A stretch of DNA of 64,000 nt from Aurantibacillus circumpalustris. Lineage in GTDB: Bacteria > Bacteroidota > Bacteroidia > B-17B0 > Aurantibacillaceae. The stretch is taken from contig NZ_CP121197.1 in NCBI RefSeq assembly GCF_029625215.1, forward strand, positions 1,240,001 through 1,304,000, read 5' to 3'. The notes below the pieces were generated by a model. That model did not search any database. It was given only the letters and a program-made list of their open reading frames with translations, and was not told the origin of the DNA. Below, piece after piece: positions 7,150 to 16,707 of the stretch (the first letter of the stretch is position 1; each line of letters opens with the position of its first letter). Made by a program: the position numbers and the translations under genes.

Positions 7150-9579
7150 ATGCTAAAAAATTATTTAAAAATAGCCTTCCGAAATATTTTACGAAACAGA
7201 AGTTCGGCCTTAATTAACATTGTCGGTCTTGCAACTGGAATCGCAACGTGTATGCTTATTTACATGTATGTGAACCATGAACTCTCTTTTGATAGATTCA
7301 ATAAAGATTCAAAAAATATTTATCGTCTGGTTTTTGATTATCAATTTCCAGATAAATTAGATCACTTAGCTGTTGCCGCACCGATTGCGGGAATTACGAT
7401 AAAGAAAGATTTTCCTGAAGTAGTAAATTATACTTCCATTTCACCATACGGAGCAAAACTTTTAGTAAAATATGGTGAGAAGAAATTTTACGAAGAAAAT
7501 GTTTATGTGGCAGACTCTACTTTTTTCTCCGTGTTTGACTACAAACTTATTTCAGGAAACAAGAACACCGTGCTAAGTCAACCGAACACGATTGCAATTA
7601 ATGAGACAATGGCGAAAAAGTATTTTGCCAACGAAAATCCGATTGGAAAGGTGCTGGAGTATGATAACAATGATGGAACATTTGCTTCCTACAAAATAAC
7701 AGGTGTGTTCGAAGATGTTCCTTCTAACAGTCACCTCGTGTTTAACTCGCTTGTTTCTTACAAAACATTGGAAGTACTTTTTGGTGCACAGGGTATTAAC
7801 AGTTGGCATAACGCTGGTTCTTTTGTTTTTCTACAACTCAAAGAAGGAACGAATACCGAAATATTCGAAAAGAAAATTGCTCATCTCTATGATAATTATG
7901 CCGATCAATATCAAAATGTAAAAGCGTCAATTGTTATGCATCTTGAGCCTTTAACTGATATTCATTTACGTTCGGACAAACTTTTTGATGCAGCCGTGAA
8001 AGGCAATTTAACCTACATCTATATTTTTGCCGTTGTTGCGCTTTTTCTTTTAACCATTGCTTGTATTAATTACATCAATCTTTCAACGGCTCAGGGAAAA
8101 GTCCGCATGAAAGAAATCGGAGTAAAGAAAGTGATTGGGGCAGGAAGAAAACATTTGATTGAACAGTTTATTTTTGAATCCGTAATTCTTGTTTTACTTG
8201 CAGTTTTTGTTTCGCAATTAATTATTCTTATTTGTTTACCGGCCTTTAATTATCTCACGGATCTTAAACTTAGTTTTTTAGATCTCTATTCGCTCCAAAA
8301 TATTTTTGCATTGGTGATGCTAAGTATTGGAATTGTTTTACTTGCTGGAATTTATCCGGCATTCTATCTAACGTCTTATAGTCCTATTGTTGCCATTAAA
8401 ACGAATTCAACAACCGGTGAAAAGGGAATTACACTCCGCAAAGCTTTGGTCGTAACACAGTTTACAATCTCCATTGCACTGATCGCTTCTACGTTAATCG
8501 TTAGGAGTCAGGTAAATTATATGTTAGACCATGATCCAGGTTTTAATAAAACGAATGTGATGGCCATCCGTTTTCAGGACACACTTTCTGTTAGCAACTA
8601 TAAAGCAATAAAAGCCGAAATGCTCCAACTAAAAAATGTAACTAAAGTAGCCCAATCATCAACACTTCCTGGTGATCCGCCAGACAGAAAGATTACACAA
8701 GTAGAAGGAAAAACTCCTGGCGTAATAAATGAAATTCCGCTAGAACCCATTTGGATTGATCCTGATTATTTTGACTTAATGCAAATTCATTTAAGGGAAG
8801 GTCGTTTGTTTGATTTAAGTCGTGGCACAGATTTACGTGAGTCATTTGTCGTAAACGAATCTGCCGCGAAAAAATTGGGTTGGGATAAATCTATTGATAA
8901 AAAAATAATTTGGGGGCGTGGTCCAAGAAAACGTGATGGAAAAGTTATTGGAGTGGTAAGAGATATTTTTACCACCTCTCTAAAAAACGAAGTCGATCCC
9001 ATTGTGTTTATTTGCGATGAAAACCCTAGTAAAGCTTATAACATTGGTTATCTTTTAGTGAGGATGAACACAACGAACAAAGAAAAAAGTGTGGCAGAAG
9101 TTGCTGAAGTATGGGCAAAATTCGACAAAGTGCATCCGATTGATTATAAATTTTTGGATGAGAATATAGTTGGACTTTATAGCGCCGAGGAAAAAACAAA
9201 CGCACTCTTTCAATACCTTTCTTTACTCACTATTTTTATCGCTTGTTTAGGATTGTTAGGGTTAGTTTCATTTTCCATTTCACAAAGAGTAAAAGAAATT
9301 GGAATACGCAAAGTTTTGGGGGCAAGCGTTGCGCAAATAAATATCATTCTCTCAAAAGACTTTTTAAAACTGGTTGCGGTTGCATTTATAATTGCAGTCC
9401 CACTGGGTTGGTACGCCATGCAAAAATGGCTTCAGGATTTTGCTTTTAAAACCTCTATACATTGGTGGACGTTTATTTTGGCAGGTTGTATTGCATTTGC
9501 CATTGCTATTCTTACAATTTCGTTTCAAGGAATAAAGGCCTCACTTGCAAATCCTGTAAAAAGTTTAAGAACTGAGTAA
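7150..9579 (+). CDS. ABC transporter permease, MacB/FtsX-like, copy 2
   Basis: 809 residues from the ATG at 7150. The frame is open further upstream, but the conserved N-terminus (MLKNYLKIAFRNILRN) matches copy 1 and starts here, 2 nt after copy 1 ends. It has the same two-halves layout: one TM, periplasmic core, three TMs, repeated, with coupling helices EIGVKKVIGA and EIGIRKVLGA and the shared C-terminus NPVKSLRTE. Tight spacing implies translational coupling. It may pair with one of the other three permeases as a heterodimer or act as a homodimer; sequence cannot decide. Confidence 0.93.
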   Translation: MLKNYLKIAFRNILRNRSSALINIVGLATGIATCMLIYMYVNHELSFDRFNKDSKNIYRLVFDYQFPDKLDHLAVAAPIAGITIKKDFPEVVNYTSISPYGAKLLVKYGEKKFYEENVYVADSTFFSVFDYKLISGNKNTVLSQPNTIAINETMAKKYFANENPIGKVLEYDNNDGTFASYKITGVFEDVPSNSHLVFNSLVSYKTLEVLFGAQGINSWHNAGSFVFLQLKEGTNTEIFEKKIAHLYDNYADQYQNVKASIVMHLEPLTDIHLRSDKLFDAAVKGNLTYIYIFAVVALFLLTIACINYINLSTAQGKVRMKEIGVKKVIGAGRKHLIEQFIFESVILVLLAVFVSQLIILICLPAFNYLTDLKLSFLDLYSLQNIFALVMLSIGIVLLAGIYPAFYLTSYSPIVAIKTNSTTGEKGITLRKALVVTQFTISIALIASTLIVRSQVNYMLDHDPGFNKTNVMAIRFQDTLSVSNYKAIKAEMLQLKNVTKVAQSSTLPGDPPDRKITQVEGKTPGVINEIPLEPIWIDPDYFDLMQIHLREGRLFDLSRGTDLRESFVVNESAAKKLGWDKSIDKKIIWGRGPRKRDGKVIGVVRDIFTTSLKNEVDPIVFICDENPSKAYNIGYLLVRMNTTNKEKSVAEVAEVWAKFDKVHPIDYKFLDENIVGLYSAEEKTNALFQYLSLLTIFIACLGLLGLVSFSISQRVKEIGIRKVLGASVAQINIILSKDFLKLVAVAFIIAVPLGWYAMQKWLQDFAFKTSIHWWTFILAGCIAFAIAILTISFQGIKASLANPVKSLRTE

Positions 9580-9590
9580 TTTAATAAATT

Positions 9591-11972
9591 ATGCTTCATA
9601 ACTACATTGTAACCGCCTTACGCAATCTATGGCGAGGTAAGGTTTTTTCTCTGATCAACATATTTGGTCTGAGCATAGGAATTGCAAGTTGTATGCTTAT
9701 TTTTTTATATGCCAAAGATGAAATTAATTTTGATCGTTTTCATAAGGATAACATTTACAGAATTACAGCGAGCCTTACCAACTCTAAGGGCGAAGTCAAT
9801 AAAGTCGGGAACACTGGTTTGATGCCTGGTCCACGATTTACAGAACAAATTCCAGAAATTGAAAGCTTCGTGCGAGTGCAGGCAGCCTACTGCGTGGTAA
9901 AAAAGGGAGTAGATGTTTTTGAAGAAGACGCACTCTGGGCTGACGAGAATTTTTTCGAGATGTTTAATTTCCCTCTTTTGTATGGAGATGTTATGACGCC
10001 ACTAAAAGACCCGCACTCTATTGTTATCTCAGAGGATATAGCAAATAAGTATTTTGGAAAAACTGATGTTGTCGGTCAAACCATTCAACTGAATCCTGAT
10101 AAGACATTCGATTCTTTTATTGTTTCAGCAGTTGCTAAAAATTCGCCGCAAAATTCTTCTATTAAGATCAACATGATATTGCCAATACAATTTCAATTAA
10201 ACAAGGAACCAGACGATACCTGGATGAATTTTTTCTTAAATACGTTTGTTACAATAAAATCTGGTTCTAACATTGTGGCAGTTGCTGCAAAAGCTAATCT
10301 CATCTTTGAGAAAGAAGCGGCTGACCAGCTAAAAATAATGAAAGAAAAATATGATTTTGACGAAAAAGCCGAATTTGGATTTCAGCCTTTAACGGCAATG
10401 CACTTGAGTAAAGATTATCCTTCCTCAAACGGACTAGTAAACGCCAGTAATCCTATCTACTCTTATATTCTTAGTGGAATTGCGCTTTTTATTTTACTAA
10501 TAGCCTGTATTAATTTTGTAAACCTCACAGTAGCACGTTCGCTCAAAAGAGCTAAAGAAATTGGGATCAGAAAAGTGGTAGGTGGCCAAAGAAAACAATT
10601 AATTTTTCAATTTCTTGGCGAGTCTTCTATTCTCGCCTTTTTTTCATTTCTGTTTGCAATTGTGTTGGTTGTAGTAATACTGCCCTTTTTTAATTCAATT
10701 TCTGATAAAGCCCTTTCTTTTTCTTACTTATTAGATTTAAAACTTGCAGGGGCTTATTTTCTTCTGTTCGTGCTAACAAGTTTACTAGCGGGTTTTTATC
10801 CTGCACTCGTATTGTCTCGCTTTAATCCGGTTGAAACTTTGTACGGCAAAATGCGCTTTTCAGGAAAAAGTCATTTAGCACGAGGTCTTATAGTGCTGCA
10901 GTTCACACTTGCTGTTTTTTTAATTATCACAACTATCACTGTGTTTTCGCAATTCAATTATCTCGTTAACTATGATCTGGGTTATGATAAATCAAGTGTC
11001 TTGCGCATTATTACTGGCCACATGAACAAAACTAAAATGGAAACACTTAAAAGCGAATTAAAACGGGAGTCAGCCATTGGTGCTATTACAGCTAGACAGG
11101 GCGGTGGCTACATTACAATTGCGCACATTAATGGCGAAACTAATCAGGAATTTGGATACAATCGGATTGATGAAGAAAATTTTCCCTTATTCAAAATTCC
11201 AATTGTTCAAGGGCGAAATTTTTCAAAAGATTACCCGACAGATTCCACGAATTCACTTATTGTGAATGAATCGTTTGTAAAAGCTGCTAGGTGGAAAAAT
11301 CCAATCGGAGAGGTTATTGATTTTTTTTATAAGAATAAAAAATATCATGTAGTTGGTGTAGTGAAAGATTTCCACACGGGACCCCTCACTGAGAAAATTA
11401 CACCTCAGGTATTTAGCGTGGATCCCGAACTACCATATCAAGTCCTTTTTCTAAAAATAAATTCTAATGGCAAAACTGCAGCCTTGAACCATGCACAAAA
11501 AGTAGTTAAAACAATGTTTCCAGCAATACCTTACCATTATACTTTTCTTGATGAGGATCTTATTAGTCAATACAAAAATGAAGTAAAATGGAAACAAATT
11601 ATTTCTTTCGCGGCACTACTCACATTATTTCTTTCGTGTATTGGCTTATTTGGAATTACAGCACTCTCAGCTGAGAAACGTTCAAAGGAAGTAAGTATAA
11701 GAAGAGTTCTTGGCGCATCTGTAGCGCTTATTGTTTCAAAATTATCGTTCGATTTTTTGAAACTAGTGTGTATCGCTGGTTTTATCTCTATGCCTTTGGC
11801 ATGGTGGGCTATGAATACATGGCTCGAAAATTATCCATACAGAATACATCTTGGACTTTCCACTTTCGTTTTCGCCTTGTTAGCCGTACTAATGGTGGCA
11901 TCGTTTACAATAATTTTTCAAGCAATCAAAGCAGCTATAGCAAACCCGATAAAAAGTTTAAGAACAGAATAA
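9591..11972 (+). CDS. ABC transporter permease, MacB/FtsX-like, copy 3
   Basis: 793 residues, starting 11 nt after copy 2. N-terminal motif MLHNYIVTALRNLWRGK, a TM at about 18-40, two large periplasmic regions and two groups of three TMs. Coupling motifs are EIGIRKVVGG and EVSIRRVLGA, and the C-terminus NPIKSLRTE matches the other copies. The second coupling motif has Val-Ser where the siblings have Ile-Gly or Val-Gly, so this is the most diverged of the four at that point. No frameshift or truncation is seen. Confidence 0.92.
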   Translation: MLHNYIVTALRNLWRGKVFSLINIFGLSIGIASCMLIFLYAKDEINFDRFHKDNIYRITASLTNSKGEVNKVGNTGLMPGPRFTEQIPEIESFVRVQAAYCVVKKGVDVFEEDALWADENFFEMFNFPLLYGDVMTPLKDPHSIVISEDIANKYFGKTDVVGQTIQLNPDKTFDSFIVSAVAKNSPQNSSIKINMILPIQFQLNKEPDDTWMNFFLNTFVTIKSGSNIVAVAAKANLIFEKEAADQLKIMKEKYDFDEKAEFGFQPLTAMHLSKDYPSSNGLVNASNPIYSYILSGIALFILLIACINFVNLTVARSLKRAKEIGIRKVVGGQRKQLIFQFLGESSILAFFSFLFAIVLVVVILPFFNSISDKALSFSYLLDLKLAGAYFLLFVLTSLLAGFYPALVLSRFNPVETLYGKMRFSGKSHLARGLIVLQFTLAVFLIITTITVFSQFNYLVNYDLGYDKSSVLRIITGHMNKTKMETLKSELKRESAIGAITARQGGGYITIAHINGETNQEFGYNRIDEENFPLFKIPIVQGRNFSKDYPTDSTNSLIVNESFVKAARWKNPIGEVIDFFYKNKKYHVVGVVKDFHTGPLTEKITPQVFSVDPELPYQVLFLKINSNGKTAALNHAQKVVKTMFPAIPYHYTFLDEDLISQYKNEVKWKQIISFAALLTLFLSCIGLFGITALSAEKRSKEVSIRRVLGASVALIVSKLSFDFLKLVCIAGFISMPLAWWAMNTWLENYPYRIHLGLSTFVFALLAVLMVASFTIIFQAIKAAIANPIKSLRTE

Positions 11973-11984
11973 ATATAATACATC

Positions 11985-14387
11985 GTGATATTAAACTATT
12001 TTAAAACCGCTTATAGGAATCTTGTCCGCAACAAAAGCTACGCGATTATCAATATCTCCGGACTCGCTATAGGAATTGCTGCATGCCTTCTTATCTTTTT
12101 AGTAGTGAGATACGAATTGAGTTATGATAAATTCAGAATAGATTATTCTAATATTTATCACATCTATACTCAAAATAAACATTCCGACGGCTTGACTTAT
12201 AATCCAGGAGTTCCATATCCCATGGTGGATGCCTTGCGATCAGAATTTCCGCAGATAAAATCGGGAGTAATTTGTACAAGTTATGGTAATCAAATTACCA
12301 TTGATGCTGGTTCTTCATCAGCAAAAAAATTTATCGAAGAGTCTGGCACTTGCTTTGCTGATCCAGATTTCTTCGATGTAATTAAATTTAATTGGTTAAT
12401 TGGTGCTCCAAAGGTACTTTCAGATCCAAACAAAGTTGTGTTAAGTAAAAGTATTGCCACAAAATATTTTAGCGATTGGCAAACATGTATTGGAAAAACA
12501 CTGAAGCTAGATAACAGACTTGATTTGCAGGTTGGAGGCATTGTTGAGGATGTTCCATTCAATTCGGATTTCCGATTTCAATTGATCGGCTCTTATATTA
12601 CTATTAAGAATAACAATACTTACGGTTATACTTCCGATTGGGGTTCCAATAGCAGCAACAATCAAGTCTTTATGCTTTTTCCTGAAAAAGTTTCTGAAGC
12701 AGCGATTGAAAAACAACTTGAGGCTTTTTCAAAAAAGTACCATAAAGACAATGGAAAAAGTGAGACACTTAATTTACTCCGCCCCTTAAAAGACATCCAT
12801 CACGATAGAGTGTTGGGAAATTTCGGAACGCACATCACAACTCATTCTACTTTAGTTACTTTATCATTTATTGGGTTTTTGATTATCATCATGGCCTGTA
12901 TCAATTTTATTAATCTCTCAACTGCCCAATCAGTGGGACGTTCAAAGGAAGTTGGCATTCGTAAAGTATTAGGAAGTAACCGTAAACAATTATTTTGGCA
13001 AATGCTCGGTGAAACAAAAGTGATGGTCTTATTTTCTTCTTTTATAGCAATTGGTCTGGCTTGGCTTTTTTTACCATATATTAAGTATGTTATAACAATC
13101 GACGAAGAGTTAAGTCTATTTACAGTTCAGAGTATTCTTTTCTTTATATCTACTCTTGTTGTAGTTACTGTTCTTGCAGGAATATATCCTGCGGTGGTGC
13201 TCTCTGGATTTAAGCCAGTAGTTGCGTTGAAAAACAAAATTAATTCTGCTAACATTGGAGGAATTTCTTTACGTCGTTCATTGGTAGTGATTCAGTTTGC
13301 TATTTCTCAGGTACTTATTATTGGAACCATCGTAGCTATTTCTCAAATGAACTTCATCAATTCTATTGATCTTGGCTTTAATAAGGAAGCCATTCTATTG
13401 CTTCAGGGGAGTACAGATAGTGTCTCAATAAGTAAACATAAAGTTTTTAAAGAAGAACTTTTAAAAATGCCGGAAGTAAAAGATGTGTCCTTTGCGAGCG
13501 ACATGCCTTCTTCCGATAATAATTTAGGAACAAATTTTGCAATCGATCACCATTCAGACGAGGATTTTACCCTGTACCTTAAATTTGGTGATGAAGATTA
13601 TTTCAAAACATTTGGGTTGCAGTTTATTGCAGGAAGGAGTTACTCTGAAGGTGACACCATTACCGAAGTAGTAGTTAACGAGACGTTTCTTAAAAAACTA
13701 AACATTACTAATGCAGATGTTGCCATTGGGAAAGAAATTAGAACGGGAGGAAACCCCTGGAGAAAAATTTGCGGCGTAGTGAAAGATTTTAAAACAAATT
13801 CTTTGCGGGAAGAAATTCGGCCAATTATGATTTCTGCATTCAGAAAACGATACCAAGTGGTAAGTGTAAAATTGAGTAGTCAGAATCTGGCACAGACACA
13901 AAAAACAATTCAATCTAGTTGGGATAAGTTTTTTCCAGACTACGTGTATGTCTCAAATTTTATGGATGAACACATTGAGAAATTTTACGAGCAGGAAAGA
14001 CAAATGGCCTTGCTTTATAAAATATTTGCAGGTTTAGCAATTTTTATCTCATGTCTGGGTCTCTATGGATTAATTTCCTTTATGGTGGTTCAAAAAACAA
14101 AAGAGGTTGGAATAAGAAAAGTATTGGGTGCAGGAATTTCAAGTATTTTCTATCTTTTTTCAAGGGAGTTTGCAGCTCTGATTGTTGTTGCATTTTTAAT
14201 TGCGGCTCCACTGGCTTATTATTTTATGAGTGCGTGGTTAAATAATTTTGTATTTAGAGTTACTATGGGAGTTGGGGTTTTTATTGTCGCAGTTACAACT
14301 TCTTTATTAATTGCTTTTTTAGCAGTAGGCTATAAAGCTTACCGGGCCGCCGTTGCCAATCCCGTAAAAAGTTTACGAGCAGAATAA
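11985..14387 (+). CDS. ABC transporter permease, MacB/FtsX-like, copy 4
   Basis: 800 residues from a GTG at 11985. No ATG exists nearby that would retain the conserved N-terminus (ILNYFKTAYRNLVRN), so GTG is the best start. The architecture is as in the other three copies; coupling motifs are EVGIRKVLGS and EVGIRKVLGA, and the C-terminus reads NPVKSLRAE. It begins 12 nt after copy 3 and is followed after 13 nt by the second ATPase gene. The GTG start may lower its translation relative to its neighbours (inference). Confidence 0.92.
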   Translation: MILNYFKTAYRNLVRNKSYAIINISGLAIGIAACLLIFLVVRYELSYDKFRIDYSNIYHIYTQNKHSDGLTYNPGVPYPMVDALRSEFPQIKSGVICTSYGNQITIDAGSSSAKKFIEESGTCFADPDFFDVIKFNWLIGAPKVLSDPNKVVLSKSIATKYFSDWQTCIGKTLKLDNRLDLQVGGIVEDVPFNSDFRFQLIGSYITIKNNNTYGYTSDWGSNSSNNQVFMLFPEKVSEAAIEKQLEAFSKKYHKDNGKSETLNLLRPLKDIHHDRVLGNFGTHITTHSTLVTLSFIGFLIIIMACINFINLSTAQSVGRSKEVGIRKVLGSNRKQLFWQMLGETKVMVLFSSFIAIGLAWLFLPYIKYVITIDEELSLFTVQSILFFISTLVVVTVLAGIYPAVVLSGFKPVVALKNKINSANIGGISLRRSLVVIQFAISQVLIIGTIVAISQMNFINSIDLGFNKEAILLLQGSTDSVSISKHKVFKEELLKMPEVKDVSFASDMPSSDNNLGTNFAIDHHSDEDFTLYLKFGDEDYFKTFGLQFIAGRSYSEGDTITEVVVNETFLKKLNITNADVAIGKEIRTGGNPWRKICGVVKDFKTNSLREEIRPIMISAFRKRYQVVSVKLSSQNLAQTQKTIQSSWDKFFPDYVYVSNFMDEHIEKFYEQERQMALLYKIFAGLAIFISCLGLYGLISFMVVQKTKEVGIRKVLGAGISSIFYLFSREFAALIVVAFLIAAPLAYYFMSAWLNNFVFRVTMGVGVFIVAVTTSLLIAFLAVGYKAYRAAVANPVKSLRAE

Positions 14388-14400
14388 AATTTAAATATCT

Positions 14401-15069
14401 ATGATACAACTAAAAGGAATTTACAAATGGGTAAACAGTGGAGGAAATAAAACGTTTCTTTTAAGAGATATAAATTTAACCATCAACGAAGGAGAGTTTG
14501 TGTCAGTGATGGGTCCATCTGGATCAGGAAAATCAACACTTCTAAACGTCATTGGAATGCTTGATACATTTAATGAGGGGGATTATTTGTTTACTGATAA
14601 AAATGTAAAAGACCTTCGCGAAAAGCATCGTTCCCAACTTTACAAAGAACACATTGGTTTCGTTTTTCAAGCTTATCATTTGATAGACGAATTAACTGTA
14701 CAAGAAAATATCGAAACTCCTTTACTTTATCGCGACATGAAATCTTCCGAAAGAAAAGCCGCAGTTTCTGATATGCTGGATCGTTTTAATATTGTTGGAA
14801 AAAAGGACTTGTTTCCAACACAACTATCTGGTGGACAACAACAAATAGTTGGCATAGCACGCGCATTAATTGACAATCCCAAACTACTTCTCGCAGATGA
14901 ACCTACTGGAAATTTAAACTCTAAACAAGGTGAAGAAATAATGGAACTTTTTAGTAAACTAAACAAAGAAAATAAAGTAACCATTATTCAGGTTACGCAC
15001 TCTGACAAAAATGCAGCGTATGGTTCGAAAATAATTAATTTGTTGGATGGAAGAGTACAGAACAATTAA
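14401..15069 (+). CDS. ABC transporter ATP-binding protein with altered signature flank and D-loop
   Basis: 222 residues, last gene of the export operon. Walker A GPSGSGKST is at 38-46, the Q-loop is FVFQAYHL, the signature LSGGQ is present, Walker B is LLLADEPTG and the H-loop His is kept (QVTHSDK). Two positions that are nearly invariant in MacB/LolD ATPases differ. The residues after the signature read QQIVGIARAL, with Ile where Arg is usual, and the D-loop reads NLNS rather than NLDS. It may hydrolyse ATP less efficiently or form an asymmetric heterodimer with the first ATPase. Its stop overlaps the convergent DoxX-like gene by 4 nt. Confidence 0.92.
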   Translation: MIQLKGIYKWVNSGGNKTFLLRDINLTINEGEFVSVMGPSGSGKSTLLNVIGMLDTFNEGDYLFTDKNVKDLREKHRSQLYKEHIGFVFQAYHLIDELTVQENIETPLLYRDMKSSERKAAVSDMLDRFNIVGKKDLFPTQLSGGQQQIVGIARALIDNPKLLLADEPTGNLNSKQGEEIMELFSKLNKENKVTIIQVTHSDKNAAYGSKIINLLDGRVQNN

Positions 15070-15485
15070 TCCTGATTAGCTTGTTTTTTTATTCCAATAA
15101 GCTTTAAAATTGTCTTCAATTTTTCTTTGTACAAGTACAAACATATTCCGCAACCAATGGAAACAATGAGACTAAGTATGAATAGATAACCTCCGTCATT
15201 TTCAACTTCAATTCCCAGTTCTGTTAGGTGTGCAAAAATGGCTCCAATCATAATTCCTAATCCAAATAAAGCTCCGAAAAAACGTGTTACTGGAATAAGA
15301 ATTAAAATGGAAGCAATAAGTTCTGCGATACCAATACCAATTCTTCCGTATGGCTCAAGACCAAGTGTACTGAAAATATAAACACTTTCAGGGGCAGCGC
15401 TGAATTTAAAATAGAGTGTTTGTAACATAATGATTGCAGAAACCAAGGCTGCAATCCATGAAATAAGTTTGTGTGATTTTTTCAT
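15066..15485 (-). CDS. DoxX-like four-TM membrane protein
   Basis: About 139 residues from the ATG at 15485. An upstream in-frame ATG would overlap the preceding gene, whereas this one lies 5 nt downstream of that gene's stop. Four hydrophobic segments (about residues 5-25, 45-70, 74-95 and 102-122) and the patterns LYFKFSAAPESV and YGRIGIGIAELIASILIL match DoxX-like inner-membrane proteins, whose biochemical role is poorly defined. It is transcribed with the YHS-domain gene. The family call rests on topology and motif resemblance only. Confidence 0.7.
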   Translation of the reverse strand: MKKSHKLISWIAALVSAIIMLQTLYFKFSAAPESVYIFSTLGLEPYGRIGIGIAELIASILILIPVTRFFGALFGLGIMIGAIFAHLTELGIEVENDGGYLFILSLIVSIGCGICLYLYKEKLKTILKLIGIKKQANQD

Positions 15486-15490
15486 TTTTG

Positions 15491-15970
15491 TTATTTGTAA
15501 AGTGTTTTCCAATTATCGTCTGCTTTTTTGTTTAAATTTTTCTCATTCGCATTCCATTTAGGAAGTGTGTTATTAAAGAAAGCATTATAAAACAGATAAA
15601 GTTTTCCATTAATTATTTTAAACGTTTCCGGATCTATCTCCACTTTTTCACCGCTTGCGCCCATTGCGTATGCACACCATCCACCGTAGGCTGGCTCAAA
15701 TTTTTCTGGTGAAGCTGAAAAAAGCTCCTTGTTCTTATCTGAAGTAAATTTGTAAGTAAGTCCGTTGTATTTATAAACAACGGCCGTACTGCCTTTTTTT
15801 GGATTACCCAAAAAATAACTAATAGGATCGTAGCCCTTTATTGCTAGTCCAGATTTTTCGATGTTGTAATGCTTGGTTCTTAAGTTTGTTTCACTTGGTG
15901 AAGCTTGCGCATTCAAAAGCCAGACAAAAACGAATGGGCTAAAAAGCTGAATTAAGATTTTATTTTTCAT
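15491..15970 (-). CDS. Exported YHS-domain protein
   Basis: 159 residues with a signal peptide at about 1-23 (cleavage near NAQA). A YHS-type domain follows: GLAIKGYDPISYF, then YKYNGLTYKFTSDKNKELFSASPEKFEPAYGG with WCAYAMG. This pattern is typical of short periplasmic YHS proteins in Bacteroidota and Proteobacteria; YHS domains are often linked to metals, but no metal site can be assigned here. It is followed by the DoxX-like gene with a 5-nt gap, so the two are an operon. The upstream gap to the Crp/Fnr gene is 62 nt. Confidence 0.82.
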   Translation of the reverse strand: MKNKILIQLFSPFVFVWLLNAQASPSETNLRTKHYNIEKSGLAIKGYDPISYFLGNPKKGSTAVVYKYNGLTYKFTSDKNKELFSASPEKFEPAYGGWCAYAMGASGEKVEIDPETFKIINGKLYLFYNAFFNNTLPKWNANEKNLNKKADDNWKTLYK

Positions 15971-16032
15971 TTCTATTTTGCGGTAAAATTAAATAGTGTT
16001 ACCAACAAAATATGTCGCTCAAACGACAATAA

Positions 16033-16707
16033 CTACAAATCTTTTATATTGGGAATAATTACCTTTTTCCGGCCTTCGTAAACAATCTTTCCTTTTTCAA
16101 CCAGTTTATTAATGATGGTTGTCACCGATTGCCGCGACGAGGCAGTGTAGTCTGCAATATCTTGATGGGTTAACATCATTTCCATTTCAACCATATTACC
16201 TGTTACTTTTCCATGATGACTGGCGTAATTTTTAAAAAAATCGAGTACTCTTGTATCTACATCTTTAAAAATAAGGTCTTCATACTTTTGTTGAAACGAA
16301 ATAAGTTTTTCGTTAACGGCATCTGCGTACTTAAGCGAAAGATTAGGATTGTTTTTAAGCACACTCTTAAAATTATCGATTTCGAAAAAACAAAGTTTTA
16401 CCTGATCGCTAAGAACCTTAGCGTATTCTATTTTGGTGGACGAAGCATTTATATGGCCAAAAATGTCCCCTTCGGTAAGCATTTCTGTAATTATTTCTTT
16501 ACCGTATTTATCTTCTCTACAAATTTTAACTGTACCGTATTTAAGTATGAATATTTTTTTGACTTCCGACTCTGAAAAAAAAATAATGTCATTTTTTTCA
16601 GCAGACTTCATATGTGAAATGATACAAAGGTCTTCTACTTCGTTTTTGCTTAACTGATCAAACAACTTATGGTTTCTCAAATACCAATATTTATTGTCTT
16701 CTGTCAT
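16033..16707 (-). CDS. Crp/Fnr-family transcriptional regulator
   Basis: 224 residues. A cyclic-nucleotide-binding-like beta-roll is at about 15-125 (motif GDIFGHI), followed by a long dimerisation helix at about 125-150. The C-terminal winged helix at about 150-220 has the recognition-helix region LTHQDIADYTASSRQSVTTIINKL. It lacks an Fnr-type N-terminal cysteine cluster, so oxygen sensing through an FeS cluster is unlikely; the effector is unknown. Its ATG overlaps the stop of the upstream LysE-type gene by 4 nt, so they are co-translated. It may also control the YHS/DoxX pair downstream (inference). Confidence 0.9.
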   Translation of the reverse strand: MTEDNKYWYLRNHKLFDQLSKNEVEDLCIISHMKSAEKNDIIFFSESEVKKIFILKYGTVKICREDKYGKEIITEMLTEGDIFGHINASSTKIEYAKVLSDQVKLCFFEIDNFKSVLKNNPNLSLKYADAVNEKLISFQQKYEDLIFKDVDTRVLDFFKNYASHHGKVTGNMVEMEMMLTHQDIADYTASSRQSVTTIINKLVEKGKIVYEGRKKVIIPNIKDL

